Below are positions 1 to 10,786 of a stretch of DNA of 64,000 nt, in pieces (positions within the stretch are counted from its first letter, which is position 1; the number at the start of each line of letters is the position of its first letter). Under the pieces are notes generated by a model that saw only the letters and a program-made list of their open reading frames with translations, had not been told where the DNA came from and ran no database searches. Made by a program: the position numbers and the translations under genes. The stretch is from an uncultured Oleiphilaceae bacterium (GTDB lineage Bacteria; Pseudomonadota; Gammaproteobacteria; Pseudomonadales; Oleiphilaceae), in assembly GCA_913060665.1 (NCBI GenBank), contig CAJXUY010000020.1:19172-83171 (forward strand). Reading direction: 5' to 3'.

Positions 1-1
1 A

Positions 2-1885
2 AAAGGCGGAGCAAGCCTGGTTATTACAGGGGGCTATAATCCAAACAAGCGTGGTTGGTTTTATCCCTCAGCGGGCCTGTTTAACAGCTATTTAGACATT
101 CCTAACCATCGTAAAATCACCAGCGCGGTTCATAAAGAGGGCGGTAAAATCGCCCTGCAGATTTTGCACGCGGGTCGTTACAGCTATCATCCATTCTCAC
201 ATTCGGCATCGGCTAAAAAAGCAGCTATCAACCCGTTTAAGCCAAAAGCGATGTCGGATAAACAGATTCGTTCTACCATCAAAGACTTTGCAAAAACAGC
301 GCGCCTAGCAAAACTTGCGAAATACGATGGTGTTGAGGTAATGGGTAGTGAAGGCTACTTAATTAACCAGTTTATGGCACCCCATGTAAACCAGCGAAAA
401 GACAAGTGGGGCGGCAGCATTGAAAACCGTATGCGTTTTCCTGTGGAGATCGTCAAAGAAATCCGCAAAGCCGTGGGCGATGAGTTTATTATCTTATTCC
501 GTTTATCGATGATGGAGCTGGTAGAAGGCGGAATGACGGCAAAAGAAATCGTCCAAACGGCCAAGGCTCTTGAGGATGCGGGAGTGACAATCATGAATAC
601 AGGCGTCGGTTGGCACGAAGCGCGCGTTCCTACCATCGTGACATCTGTTCCGCGCGCTGCCTTCCGTGAAGCAACTGCACGTGTAAAGAAAGAACTTTCT
701 ATTCCTGTCTGTGCGTCAAATCGAATTAACACGCCAGATGTAGCGGAGGATATTATTGCCTCGGGAGACGCGGATTTAATTTCAATGGCGCGACCGTTTT
801 TGGCTGACCCGCACTTCGTCAACAAGGCGGCGGAAGGTCGTGCAGACGAGATCAACATTTGTATCGCCTGTAACCAAGCCTGTCTCGACCATACCTTTCA
901 GATGAAGCGTGCGTCCTGCTTGGTAAACCCTCAAGCCTGCCATGAGACTGAACTGGTTTATATTCCTGTGACCAACAAGAAGAAAGTTGCGGTCATTGGT
1001 GCGGGGCCAGCTGGGCTATCAGCGTCTACTGTTGCGGCTGAGCGTGGCCATGACGTTACGCTGTATGACATGGCAAGTGAAATTGGTGGTCAGTTCAACT
1101 ATGCCAAGCAGATTCCCGGCAAAGAAGAATTCTACGAGATGATCAAATATTACGCTCGTCGTGTAGAAGTTTCAGGTGTTAACTTGAAACTCAATACCAA
1201 AGTGGATGCAAAATATCTTGAACAATCAGGCTATGACGAAGTCATCATCGCGACTGGTATTAACCCTCGTTTGCCTCCAATCGACGGCGTCGAGCATAAA
1301 AAAGTTCTGTCGTACCTAGATGTGCTAACAGGCGCGAAAGTGGGTAAAAAAGTAGCTGTAATCGGTGCTGGCGGTATTGGTTTTGATGTGGCAGAGTTTC
1401 TTGTTCATCCAGGCGCAAAAGCAGACAGCACGCCTCGTCCACAAACGGTAGCAGAATGGAGCGAAGAATGGGGCGTGGACATTGATAGTGACAACCCAGG
1501 CCAGCTTGTAGAGAAAAAACCCCATGCGCCAGCGCGCGAAGTTTATTTACTTCAGCGTAAGAAAAGTCCACTGGGTGCAGGTTTGAACAAAACCTCGGGC
1601 TGGGTGCACCGTGCCGTATTAAAAATGAAAGACGTCGAAATGATCGGTGGTGTTAGCTACGATAAAATCGATGATGAAGGCCTGCATATGACAGTGGATG
1701 GCGAAAAGCGCTTGCTGGATGTCGATAATGTAGTGATCTGTGCGGGTCAAGAGTCGCGCAAGGAGCTTTATATTGAGGACTCTCCAACGATAAACTTCCA
1801 TCTGATTGGTGGGGCTGAATTTGCTGGTGAACTCGACGCGAAGCGCGCCATCAAGCAAGGTGCCGAACTTGCAGCTGAGCTCTAA
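2..1885 (+). CDS. fadH: 2,4-dienoyl-CoA reductase (NADPH), 5' end outside window
   Basis: The frame is open from base 2 and gives 627 residues, so the first few dozen residues lie before the window. Visible parts are an FMN-binding old-yellow-enzyme barrel with YDGVEVMGSEGYLINQF (around window residue 108) and GVGWHEAR, the motifs that carry the catalytic Tyr and His in E. coli FadH. A 4Fe-4S cysteine set C-x2-C-x3-C-x11-C follows at window residues 287, 290, 294 and 306. A FAD dinucleotide motif (GAGPAGLS) and an NADPH motif (GAGGIG) come next. The enzyme reduces 2,4-dienoyl-CoA during beta-oxidation of unsaturated fatty acids in the cytoplasm. A crotonase gene follows in the same direction. 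Only the exact substrate is open, because related flavoenzymes share the layout. Confidence 0.9.
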   Translation, partial: KGGASLVITGGYNPNKRGWFYPSAGLFNSYLDIPNHRKITSAVHKEGGKIALQILHAGRYSYHPFSHSASAKKAAINPFKPKAMSDKQIRSTIKDFAKTARLAKLAKYDGVEVMGSEGYLINQFMAPHVNQRKDKWGGSIENRMRFPVEIVKEIRKAVGDEFIILFRLSMMELVEGGMTAKEIVQTAKALEDAGVTIMNTGVGWHEARVPTIVTSVPRAAFREATARVKKELSIPVCASNRINTPDVAEDIIASGDADLISMARPFLADPHFVNKAAEGRADEINICIACNQACLDHTFQMKRASCLVNPQACHETELVYIPVTNKKKVAVIGAGPAGLSASTVAAERGHDVTLYDMASEIGGQFNYAKQIPGKEEFYEMIKYYARRVEVSGVNLKLNTKVDAKYLEQSGYDEVIIATGINPRLPPIDGVEHKKVLSYLDVLTGAKVGKKVAVIGAGGIGFDVAEFLVHPGAKADSTPRPQTVAEWSEEWGVDIDSDNPGQLVEKKPHAPAREVYLLQRKKSPLGAGLNKTSGWVHRAVLKMKDVEMIGGVSYDKIDDEGLHMTVDGEKRLLDVDNVVICAGQESRKELYIEDSPTINFHLIGGAEFAGELDAKRAIKQGAELAAEL

Positions 1886-1998
1886 TAATTGACACCTAGT
1901 ACCTAAAAAGCGTGAAGGCTTCGGCTCTCACGCTTAAAGTATTCTCATCAGAATCATAAAAACGAGAGATAACTAGAACTAACCAAAGGTTAAGCGTA

Positions 1999-2805
1999 AT
2001 GAAATTTAATCACATTATCTACAAGGTCGAAGACGGTATCGCACAGGTTATCCTCAATCGACCAGAGAAGTTCAACGCGTTTAATTTCGATTTGATGTGC
2101 GACATCGTGAACGTGCAAACGGTTATCAAAAAAGACCGTGATATCCGCGTTGTCATTATCTCTGGCAAGGGCGATCACTTTAGTTCCGGTATAGACATTA
2201 AAAGCATTATGGGCCGGCCAATCCAGTTTGCAAAAATTGGCTGGAAATTAAACCCCTTCGGTACCAATATGGCGCAACGCTTTTGTATTGGTTGGCACCG
2301 CCTTCCAGTGCCTGTTATCTGTGTGATGCATGGTATTAGCTACGGTATGGCGATGACGTTAGCGCTAGGCGCAGATATGCGTTATGCGCGCCCAGATACG
2401 GAGCTTGCGATCATGGAGGCGAAGTGGGGTATGGTCCCGGATATGGCTGGGCTACAAACCATTCGAAGCACTATCTCTCAAGATATAGCGAACGAACTCA
2501 TCATGACCGGCGACCCGATTAAAGCAGACAAAGCCCTTGAATATGGTTTGGTGACTCGCGTGGTTGAAGACCCCATGGCCGAAGCAATGGCCATGGCTGA
2601 AAAACTAAAAGCACGATCACCCGATGCAACCGCTGCGATTAAGTTTACCAATCAAAAAAGCTGGAACGGCTCAACAAGGGCTTTGCTAGCGCGCGAAACC
2701 ATTTATCAGATCGCTCAGCTTGTGAGTAAAAACTGGCGCATTATGGACATTCGAAACCGCAAAGATCCGAACAAGCCTTTCGTAAAGCGCCAATGCTGGT
2801 GGTAA
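1999..2805 (+). CDS. Crotonase-family protein, dienoyl-CoA isomerase-like
   Basis: 268 residues with the crotonase fold: the oxyanion-hole segment HFSSGIDIKSI (about residues 57-67) and the active-site region from GISYGMAMTL to GMVPDMAGLQ. By eye the motif MEAKWGMVPDMAG keeps the Glu and the later Asp placed as in delta3,5-delta2,4-dienoyl-CoA isomerase (ECH1). The first acidic residue of the hydratase/isomerase active site is replaced (Thr or Met in GMAMTL). It lies 113 bp after fadH in the same direction, which fits isomerisation of unsaturated acyl-CoA. The C-terminus KRQCWW is unusual. The family is certain; the exact reaction is inferred. Confidence 0.8.
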   Translation: MKFNHIIYKVEDGIAQVILNRPEKFNAFNFDLMCDIVNVQTVIKKDRDIRVVIISGKGDHFSSGIDIKSIMGRPIQFAKIGWKLNPFGTNMAQRFCIGWHRLPVPVICVMHGISYGMAMTLALGADMRYARPDTELAIMEAKWGMVPDMAGLQTIRSTISQDIANELIMTGDPIKADKALEYGLVTRVVEDPMAEAMAMAEKLKARSPDATAAIKFTNQKSWNGSTRALLARETIYQIAQLVSKNWRIMDIRNRKDPNKPFVKRQCWW

Positions 2806-2901
2806 TGCGAAGCGAGACAGGATATAAAAGCCAATTGATTTATAATTGGCTTGATGAAGGACTTAGCAACACGAAGTGACAGGGTAGCATTAAAGTGTTG
2901 A

Positions 2902-3546
<645 letters not shown>

Positions 3547-3613
3547 GTAGTCATAGTTAGGTAAACTACGCCGTTAATTTTTGGTAATTAAGTATTTTAA
3601 CCGGGGTTCCCTG

Positions 3614-3826
3614 ATGGCAAGAGTAACTGTAGAAGATTGTCTAGAAAACGTAGAAAATCGCTTTGAATTGATTATGGTCTCTACAAAAAGAGCTCGTCAG
3701 CTCGCAACGGGTGGAAAAGACCCTAAGGTTGAATGGGAGAACGATAAACCAACCGTGGTTGCTTTAAGAGAGATTGCAGAAGGGTTTGTAGATAAGTCGA
3801 TTCTGGAAGATCGCGAAGTCGATTAA
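3614..3826 (+). CDS. rpoZ: RNA polymerase omega subunit
   Basis: 70 residues beginning [20 protein letters not shown], the conserved omega N-terminus, with RARQLATGG and the [13 protein letters not shown] helix. Omega helps beta-prime fold and contributes to the ppGpp-binding site on RNA polymerase. The frame runs 11 codons upstream to 3581, but homology places the start at the ATG at 3614. The Shine-Dalgarno match is weak (CGGGG at 3602-3606). It is followed by an intrinsic terminator. Confidence 0.97.
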   Translation: MARVTVEDCLENVENRFELIMVSTKRARQLATGGKDPKVEWENDKPTVVALREIAEGFVDKSILEDREVD

Positions 3827-3890
3827 TTTCTATTTGAAAATCCAAGTGGTGTGATTATAGTATCCACTACTCGGATCGTTTATAAAAAAC

Positions 3891-3917
3891 CCGAATGTTC
3901 TTCATTCGGTTTTTTTT
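3891..3917 (+). terminator. Intrinsic terminator after rpoZ
   Basis: Stem CCGAATG (3891-3897) pairs with CATTCGG (3903-3909) over a 5-nt loop and is followed by eight T (3910-3917). It separates gmk-rpoZ from spoT. The rest of the gap to spoT holds a 12-bp direct repeat AAGTAGATATAG at 3937 and 3971. Confidence 0.85.
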
Positions 3918-4100
3918 GTCTGGATGTATTGTTCCCAAGTAGATATAGTTCTTAAATAAGTCTAGTTTTTAAGTAGATATAGATTATAGGTAAATCCTCA
4001 ATTAAATGCCTCGAAGATTATTCGTAATGGGTGTCTTATCCTAAACAGTCTTCGGGAGCTGTTAATCGTATTTTATTAAGCCCCAAGGGCAGGAGTCTGA

Positions 4101-6248
4101 GTGCCAGAGATTGATGCTTTTACAGAAGGATTGAAAGAATATCTGGATGATCAGGCAGTCAATTTGGTTAGACAGGCTTACATCTGCGCCGAAAAAGCCC
4201 ATGAAGGGCAGTTTAGACGAAGCGGTGAACCTTACATTATCCACCCCTTAGCCGTTGCAAAAATTCTTGCTGGGCTACAGATGGACCCTCAAACGCTTAT
4301 GGCAGCGCTACTTCATGATGTAATTGAAGACACCGATGTAGCTAAAGAGGAGCTCGCCGCTCAGTTTGGGGATGTCGTTGCCGAGCTAGTTGATGGTGTT
4401 AGTAAGCTTACCCAGATCGAATTTAAGTCCAAAGCAGAGGCTCAAGCAGAAAACTTTCGTAAGATGACGCTGGCCATGGCCAAGGATATACGCGTTATTT
4501 TGGTTAAGTTAGCTGACCGACTTCATAATATGAGGACGCTAGGACCACTACATCCTGAAAAGCGTCGTCGAATCGCGACGGAAACCCTGGATATTTATGC
4601 GCCTATTGCTAACCGGCTCGGTATAAACAGTATTCGTATTGAGCTGGAAGATCTTGGCTTTGCTGCGCTGTATCCTATGCGGGCAAAGTACATTCGTAAG
4701 GCGGTTCAGAATCTTAGAGGCAACCACCAAGAAATTATTGGTGAAATTAAGCGACGACTAGAAGAGAAGTTATCGCAACGAGATCTGGACGGTGTGATTA
4801 TCGGGCGTGAAAAACACCTGAACAGCATCTACCAGAAAATGAAGTATAAGCATAAATCGTTTCATGAAATTATGGATGTTTATGCTTTTAGAATCGTGAC
4901 TGATAGCGAAGATAGCTGCTACCGAATTCTCGGTGCAGTCCATAGCTTATATAAACCATTACCGGGCCGCTTTAAAGATTATATCTCCATGCCTAAGGCG
5001 AATGGTTACCAGTCACTGCATACTACATTGTTTGGTCTGCATGTGAATATCGAGATTCAAATTCGCACTACAGAAATGGAAGCGCTAGCCAATAATGGTA
5101 TTGCGGCTCACTGGTTATACAAGTCAAGTTCGCCTGATGTGGCGGCTGCGAGCCAGATTAGGGTTGATCGTTGGGTCAAAGGTTTGATGGAAATGAGGGA
5201 GCGGTCCAACGATTCAATGGAGTTCATTGAAGATGTTAAAATTGACCTGTTCCCCGATGAGATTTATGTCTTTACGCCAAAAGGTAAGATACTGGAACTA
5301 CCTGCGGGAGCTACGCCGGTCGATTTTGCTTATAGTATTCACACTGATGTGGGTAACGCCTGTGTGGCGTGCCGTGTGAACAAAGTGCTGTCGCCTTTAA
5401 GTGTACCATTGCAAAGCGGGCAAACCATCGAGGTTGTTACCGCGCCGGGTGCAAAGCCAAGTATGTCTTGGCTAAGCTTTGTGGTAACCGGTAAAGCGAA
5501 AAGTGGCATACGACACTTTTTGAAAGAGCAGAAGCAGAGTGAGTCGTCAGAGCTAGGGCGGTTGTTATTGAAAAAATCGCTTAACAGTTTTGGTAAAATA
5601 TTATCAGATATACCTGAAGAGCAGATTAAGCGCGTTGTTAAGCATAATAAAGTCAGCAGTTTTGACGACATATTGGAAGAGATCGGGCTAGGTAGTCGGA
5701 TGTCATATATTGTTGCCCGACAGCTGGTACCATTAGAAGAAAGCCAGGCCGAACTGGACGCTATGCAGCCTGATCAGAATGAAGGTACACGCCTGACGAT
5801 TAAAGGTGCAGAAGGCCTTCTGGTGAGTTTTGCGCATTGTTGTAAGCCTATTCCAGGCGACCCCATTGTGGGCGTGATGGGTAGTGGTAGCGGTATGATG
5901 ATCCATACCGAGAGCTGTAGTAAGTTGAGCTTAAAAGACCGTGAAAAGCAAGACGACAAACAACAGGGTGGTTGGATTGCACTTGACTGGGCAAAAGATA
6001 TAACGGATGAATTTTCAGTTGAGCTAAAAATAGGGTTAGAGCGCCATAGGGGTATTATTGCCGAAATAGCTTCCGCGGTGACCATAGCAGATGGCAATAT
6101 TGAGAAAATTAACGTTGAAGAGCAGAACGCTCAGTTCAGCGTCATTAGTTTAGTGGTCCATGTTCAGGGAAGGCGGCATCTTGCGCGGCTAATGCGTCGT
6201 ATGAGGAATATAAAAGCGGTGATCAGTATTTCCCGGGTTAAAAACTAA
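4101..6248 (+). CDS. spoT: Bifunctional (p)ppGpp synthetase/hydrolase SpoT
   Basis: 715 residues; GTG start with AGGAG at 4091-4095. Domains in order: HD hydrolase with LLHDVIEDT (about 30-180), RelA/SpoT synthetase (about 230-350), TGS (about 385-445, [10 protein letters not shown]), a linker, and a C-terminal ACT domain (about 640-712). The intact HDxxED motif indicates ppGpp hydrolysis. The synthetase loop reads RFKDYI, the RxKD type of bifunctional Rel/SpoT enzymes rather than the acidic motif of RelA. It sets the cellular alarmone level. dksA, encoding the RNA polymerase partner of ppGpp, also lies in this window. Confidence 0.97.
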   Translation: MPEIDAFTEGLKEYLDDQAVNLVRQAYICAEKAHEGQFRRSGEPYIIHPLAVAKILAGLQMDPQTLMAALLHDVIEDTDVAKEELAAQFGDVVAELVDGVSKLTQIEFKSKAEAQAENFRKMTLAMAKDIRVILVKLADRLHNMRTLGPLHPEKRRRIATETLDIYAPIANRLGINSIRIELEDLGFAALYPMRAKYIRKAVQNLRGNHQEIIGEIKRRLEEKLSQRDLDGVIIGREKHLNSIYQKMKYKHKSFHEIMDVYAFRIVTDSEDSCYRILGAVHSLYKPLPGRFKDYISMPKANGYQSLHTTLFGLHVNIEIQIRTTEMEALANNGIAAHWLYKSSSPDVAAASQIRVDRWVKGLMEMRERSNDSMEFIEDVKIDLFPDEIYVFTPKGKILELPAGATPVDFAYSIHTDVGNACVACRVNKVLSPLSVPLQSGQTIEVVTAPGAKPSMSWLSFVVTGKAKSGIRHFLKEQKQSESSELGRLLLKKSLNSFGKILSDIPEEQIKRVVKHNKVSSFDDILEEIGLGSRMSYIVARQLVPLEESQAELDAMQPDQNEGTRLTIKGAEGLLVSFAHCCKPIPGDPIVGVMGSGSGMMIHTESCSKLSLKDREKQDDKQQGGWIALDWAKDITDEFSVELKIGLERHRGIIAEIASAVTIADGNIEKINVEEQNAQFSVISLVVHVQGRRHLARLMRRMRNIKAVISISRVKN

Positions 6249-6289
6249 TCGCACACATAGTCATAACGAAATATGAATTAGGAAGCATT

Positions 6290-6676
6290 ATGAGCAACAG
6301 ATCTATTATTCACACAGATGATGCGCCAAAGGCAATTGGTACTTACTCTCAAGCGGTAAAAGTAGGTCAGACGGTTTATTTATCAGGTCAAATACCACTT
6401 GACCCAGAATCAATGGAGTTAGTGCAAGGTGATATTGCCGTTCAGATTCGTCGTGTATTTGATAACCTTCAAGCGGTGTGTAGAGCTGCCGGCGGTGAGT
6501 TGAAAGATATTGTGAAACTCAATATTTTCTTAACGGACCTGGGTAACTTTGCAACGGTCAATGGCGTGATGGCGACTTACTTTCAAGAGCCTTATCCTGC
6601 ACGAGCAGCTGTCGAAGTTGCTGGGTTACCTAAAGGGTCTGAAGTTGAAATGGACGCGGTAATGGTGGTTAGCTAA
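6290..6676 (+). CDS. ridA: RidA family enamine/imine deaminase
   Basis: 128 residues, the usual RidA/YjgF length. Family motifs include the N-terminal block [27 protein letters not shown] and the C-terminal [23 protein letters not shown] with the active-site Arg. RidA hydrolyses reactive 2-aminoacrylate formed by PLP enzymes. It sits 41 bp after spoT in the same direction, as in Pseudomonas and Escherichia, and has a GGAAG-type ribosome site (AGGAAGC) before the ATG. Confidence 0.95.
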   Translation: MSNRSIIHTDDAPKAIGTYSQAVKVGQTVYLSGQIPLDPESMELVQGDIAVQIRRVFDNLQAVCRAAGGELKDIVKLNIFLTDLGNFATVNGVMATYFQEPYPARAAVEVAGLPKGSEVEMDAVMVVS

Positions 6677-6756
6677 TTTTTGGTGTACGCTCAATAGACC
6701 GTAAAATACGGTGCGCATGGCACACCCTATATGATTGTGATGAGATGATTAGAGTG

Positions 6757-7629
6757 TTAATCAAGGCGCTTAATCATCTCTTTATAGCCCTCTCTAAAAG
6801 TCGGATACTTAAATTCATAACCGCTTTCTAACAGGCGTTTGTTGCAACACCTTTTACTGCCGGCTCTTCGTTGTGCTTTGCCCGGATTGCTTGGATGTGC
6901 AATAGATTGATCTTTTGTTTGGGTGTTGAGTTCCTCGTTCATCCACCTGACTAAATCCTTCATCCGTACAGGTTCTGAATCACTTGCGAGATAGCAGTCT
7001 TCAATATCTTCGCCTTTTATATCCTGTTTAATGAGATGTTTTAATATCTGTACGCAATCGTCTTCGTGAATGCGGTTGGTGTAGGCTTCTGAATGGCTGT
7101 TTGCATTACCCGCTTTTACTTGCTCCAACAGTCGTGTGCGATGGCCTCCATAGATGCCAGAGAAGCGAACGTTGGTGGCAGGGAAAGAGCTCTCAAGGGC
7201 AACCTGCTCAGCTTCTAATAACCGTATGCCAGAAAAGCGAGAGGGCTTAACCTCAGTATGTTCGTCAACCCATTGATCATTATCTTGTTGATAAACGCTA
7301 CTGCTAGAAACAAAAAAAATGCGTTTAGGTGTGAGGAATGAACGTTTCAGTTCTTTGATTATATTGCGTAAGCCCTCAACGTAGATTTGTTGGTAGGTCT
7401 CATCATTAAAGCTGCCTGCTGTTAAGCAATAAACCATATAGTCAACGGACGAAGGCAGTTGATCTTGCAAGCTTAAAGGGTTTGTTACATCGACTGAAAG
7501 CCCTGTTATATTAGCGGGTAACTGAGCTGCATTTCTCTTTAACCCAAACACATTGTGTGGCGGTGTAAGCGTCAATGCCAGTTTGAGTCCTATGTTACCG
7601 CAGCCGGCAATAACAATATTATGGGCCAT
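6757..7629 (-). CDS. NAD(P)-dependent sugar epimerase/SDR family protein
   Basis: 290 residues from the preferred ATG at 7629, with GGAG nine bases upstream. The frame also reaches an ATG at 7644 that has no ribosome site. The N-terminus has a dinucleotide-binding motif IVIAGCGNIG. An extended-SDR SSSVYQQ and a GIYGGHRT segment follow. The layout resembles YeeZ-type epimerase-like proteins. The classical YxxxK catalytic pair is not evident, so enzymatic activity is uncertain. It is convergent with ridA and divergent from oxyR (77 bp gap). Confidence 0.75.
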   Translation of the reverse strand: MAHNIVIAGCGNIGLKLALTLTPPHNVFGLKRNAAQLPANITGLSVDVTNPLSLQDQLPSSVDYMVYCLTAGSFNDETYQQIYVEGLRNIIKELKRSFLTPKRIFFVSSSSVYQQDNDQWVDEHTEVKPSRFSGIRLLEAEQVALESSFPATNVRFSGIYGGHRTRLLEQVKAGNANSHSEAYTNRIHEDDCVQILKHLIKQDIKGEDIEDCYLASDSEPVRMKDLVRWMNEELNTQTKDQSIAHPSNPGKAQRRAGSKRCCNKRLLESGYEFKYPTFREGYKEMIKRLD

Positions 7630-7706
7630 TCGTTTATTCTCCATTGCACTTGTTAGGTTCTGGAATTATCCTTGAAGGCCACAAGTAGCCGCTAATGAAT
7701 AGGATT

Positions 7707-8639
7707 ATGACACTCACAGAACTCAAATATATTGTCACATTGGCGTCAGAAAAGCACTTTGGAAAAGCCGCTGAAAAGTGCTTCGTGAGTCAGCCAACGC
7801 TCAGTGTAGCGGTAAAAAAGCTGGAAGAAGAGCTCGGTGTTGCGCTATTTGAGCGGAGCAAAGGGCATATCACCGTGACCGAGCTAGGTCAGAAGTTGAT
7901 ACTGCAGTCACAGAAGGTGCTCGATCAGGCAAGGGTGATTAAAGATATTGCCCAGGAAGGTAAGAACCAGTTGGCAGCACCTTTGCGTGTTGGGGCTATT
8001 TATACCATAGGGCCTTATCTATTTCCCTATCTAATGCCTCAGTTACGTAAAGCGGCACCTTCGATGCCGTTGTATATTGAAGAAAACTATACCAAGGTAC
8101 TGAGTGAAAAACTAAGGCACTCCAGCTTGGATGTTATTGTCGTTGCGCTGCCGTTTGAAGAGTCTGAAGTGGTTACGCTGCCCTTATATGAAGAGCCTTT
8201 TGTGGTTCTTTTGCCGAAAGGGCATCCGTTGACAGAGTTTGATCAGATAAATAGTAAGCAGCTACTAAGTGATAACTTACTACTATTAGGGCCAGGTAAT
8301 TGTTTCAGAGATCAAGTGCTTGAAAGCTGCCCCGAACTCATGAGTGCGGTTAACGCATCGAACCAGTCGAATGAGGGGGGGGCAAAATTGATAACCGAAG
8401 GCAGTTCAATTGAAACGATTCGCCATATGGTCGCGTCTGGCTTGGGTATTACGGTTCTGCCGCTTTCTGCGGCGGCGACTGATCATTATGGTAGCGATAT
8501 GCTAGAGACAAGACCGTTTGTTGCACCGGTACCTTATCGTACCGTTGGCCTTGCCTGGAGAGTCACTTTCCCTCGCCCTAAAGCTATAGATATTGTCGCG
8601 ACGGCTGCGGGCCAGTGCCGTGCCGTTAGTCAGAGCTAA
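7707..8639 (+). CDS. oxyR: LysR-type peroxide sensor OxyR
   Basis: 310 residues. A winged-helix N-terminus (VSQPTLSVAVKKLEEELG) is joined to a LysR effector domain. Counting from the ATG at 7707, the redox cysteines in GNCFRDQVLESC fall at 199 and 208, exactly the E. coli OxyR disulphide positions, which supports this start over the in-frame ATG at 7695. OxyR senses hydrogen peroxide by disulphide formation and activates antioxidant genes. recG starts 4 bp downstream, the same oxyR-recG pair as in Pseudomonas, so the two are probably co-transcribed. Confidence 0.95.
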   Translation: MTLTELKYIVTLASEKHFGKAAEKCFVSQPTLSVAVKKLEEELGVALFERSKGHITVTELGQKLILQSQKVLDQARVIKDIAQEGKNQLAAPLRVGAIYTIGPYLFPYLMPQLRKAAPSMPLYIEENYTKVLSEKLRHSSLDVIVVALPFEESEVVTLPLYEEPFVVLLPKGHPLTEFDQINSKQLLSDNLLLLGPGNCFRDQVLESCPELMSAVNASNQSNEGGAKLITEGSSIETIRHMVASGLGITVLPLSAAATDHYGSDMLETRPFVAPVPYRTVGLAWRVTFPRPKAIDIVATAAGQCRAVSQS

Positions 8640-8643
8640 ATAA

Positions 8644-10719
8644 ATGGCTACACTTGATGATGTTTCAGTTACTGCATTAAAGGGCGTTGGTGCCAGTCTG
8701 GCGGGAACCTTAGCCAAGCTGGGTATTATATCCGTTCAAGATTTGCTGTTTCATTTACCTCATCGCTATCAGGATCGCACACGGATACTTCCTATCGTCA
8801 GTTTAAGGGTTGGTGATCAGGGCGTGATTGAAGGAGAGGTGACTGACAGTAAAGTAGTGATGGGGCGCAGGCGTAGCTTACAAATTACCTTGAGGGATGG
8901 CAGTGGGCTTATTGTACTGCGCTTTTTCCACTTTAATGCCGCTCAAAAGCAGCAGATGTCAGAGGGTATTCGATTACGCTGTTTTGGGGAGACCAGACGA
9001 GGGCGCGCAGGTCTTGAGATCTATCATCCTGAATATAAGCTAGTATCAGATGAAGCCTTAACACCCGTTGAGGATATGCTAACGCCGGTTTATCCGCTCA
9101 CCGAGGGTATCCAACAGAACCGTATTCGCAGTCTTTGCCAGCAAGCACTGGGTTGGCTTGACCGCTACGAAATTAGGGACTGGATACCGGAATCTATTCG
9201 TCAGAACTATCAATTTCTGAATATTAATGACGCAATACGCTTTTTGCATCACCCTCCTGTTGATGCAAATCAGCATCAGTTATTAGAAGGCGCACATGCC
9301 TGCCAGCAACGCCTTATATTTGAAGAGTTGTTAGCCCATCACTTTAGCTTATTACGGTTGAGGCAGGAAATGCAGTCTCATAAAGCCATCCCGCTTTCTC
9401 CTGCTGAAGATATCGAGATAGGCCTCTTGGAGCCGTTACCTTTCACGTTAACAGGCGCGCAGCAGTATGTGGCAGATGAAATAAAGGCTGATATTCGACA
9501 GTCAATTCCTATGTTGCGCTTGGTTCAGGGGGATGTGGGGTCAGGTAAAACCATCGTAGCGGCTATTGCTGCTGCGCAGGCGGTGGGTAACCATTGTCAG
9601 ATTGCACTGATGGCACCCACAGAGATCTTGGCCGAGCAGCATTGGATAAACTTTCAGCAGTGGTTTAGGCCGCTCGGCATCACGATGGCATGGTTATCCG
9701 GAAAGACCAAAGGCAAGGCGCGTACAGAAGCGCTGGAGAGAATTGCGTCTGGGGGGGCGAGTATTGTCATTGGTACACATGCGCTGTTTCAGCCCGAAGT
9801 GAAATTTCATAAGTTGGCGATGGTGGTGATTGATGAGCAGCACCGCTTTGGCGTTCATCAGCGTTTGGCGTTAAAAGATAAAGGGGCGCTGGGAGGGTTT
9901 GTGCCGCATCAGTTGATTATGACAGCTACTCCGATACCGAGAACCTTGGCTATGAGTGCTTATGCTGACTTGGATACCTCTGTTATTGATGAGTTGCCAC
10001 CTGGGCGGCAGCCTATTGAAACCGTCGTGATATCTGATGCGCGCAGAGACCAAGTGGTTAGTCGGGTCAGAGAAGCTTGCCTTGAAGGGCGGCAGGCTTA
10101 TTGGGTCTGTACTTTGGTAGAAGAATCTGAAGCGTTACAGTGCCAGGCAGCAGAAGTGACTGCTGCAATGTTAACGGAGCAGTTACCTGATTTAAAAGTT
10201 GGGCTAGTTCACGGGCGTATGAAAACCAATGAAAAGTCAGCGGTTATGGAGGCTTTTAAGCAGGGGCAACTAGATTTGTTAGTAGCGACCACGGTGATCG
10301 AGGTGGGTGTGGATGTACCTAATGCGTCGCTGATTATTATTGAAAACCCTGAGCGGCTCGGGTTAGCGCAGCTTCATCAGTTAAGAGGGCGTGTAGGGCG
10401 TGGTGATACGGCAAGCTATTGTGTGTTGATGTACCATCCTCCGTTATCTCAAAACGGCAAGGAAAGACTAAAAGTGATGCGTGAGAGTAATAATGGATTT
10501 GTCATCGCTGAAAAAGATCTTGAGTTGCGCGGACCGGGTGAAGTGCTAGGGACTCGGCAGACTGGTTTAATGCAGTTTCGATTAGCCGAGTTGGAGCGAG
10601 ATAAAGAGTGGCTGCCAGAAGTGAAACGGCTTGCGCCAGCGTTAATGGATAACCGTTTACTTGTTGACGCTTTAATTGAGCGATGGTTAGGCAATAGTGT
10701 GCAATATGGAGCGGTTTAG
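8644..10719 (+). CDS. recG: ATP-dependent DNA helicase RecG
   Basis: 691 residues. The N-terminal wedge/OB domain (about 1-250) is followed by two RecA-like helicase domains: Walker A GDVGSGKT (near residue 297), DEQHRFG (near 396), TATPIPRTLAMS (motif III), and the C-terminal motif LRGRVGRG. RecG remodels stalled forks and Holliday junctions. Length and motif order match the family. It is only four bases from oxyR and followed by the HDOD gene 67 bp on. Confidence 0.97.
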   Translation: MATLDDVSVTALKGVGASLAGTLAKLGIISVQDLLFHLPHRYQDRTRILPIVSLRVGDQGVIEGEVTDSKVVMGRRRSLQITLRDGSGLIVLRFFHFNAAQKQQMSEGIRLRCFGETRRGRAGLEIYHPEYKLVSDEALTPVEDMLTPVYPLTEGIQQNRIRSLCQQALGWLDRYEIRDWIPESIRQNYQFLNINDAIRFLHHPPVDANQHQLLEGAHACQQRLIFEELLAHHFSLLRLRQEMQSHKAIPLSPAEDIEIGLLEPLPFTLTGAQQYVADEIKADIRQSIPMLRLVQGDVGSGKTIVAAIAAAQAVGNHCQIALMAPTEILAEQHWINFQQWFRPLGITMAWLSGKTKGKARTEALERIASGGASIVIGTHALFQPEVKFHKLAMVVIDEQHRFGVHQRLALKDKGALGGFVPHQLIMTATPIPRTLAMSAYADLDTSVIDELPPGRQPIETVVISDARRDQVVSRVREACLEGRQAYWVCTLVEESEALQCQAAEVTAAMLTEQLPDLKVGLVHGRMKTNEKSAVMEAFKQGQLDLLVATTVIEVGVDVPNASLIIIENPERLGLAQLHQLRGRVGRGDTASYCVLMYHPPLSQNGKERLKVMRESNNGFVIAEKDLELRGPGEVLGTRQTGLMQFRLAELERDKEWLPEVKRLAPALMDNRLLVDALIERWLGNSVQYGAV

Positions 10720-10786
10720 CTATAGTTGATCTAAACTAAGTTTTAAATAGCCACCAATTCCAGAAAGTGCGAGAGCAAAATACAAC

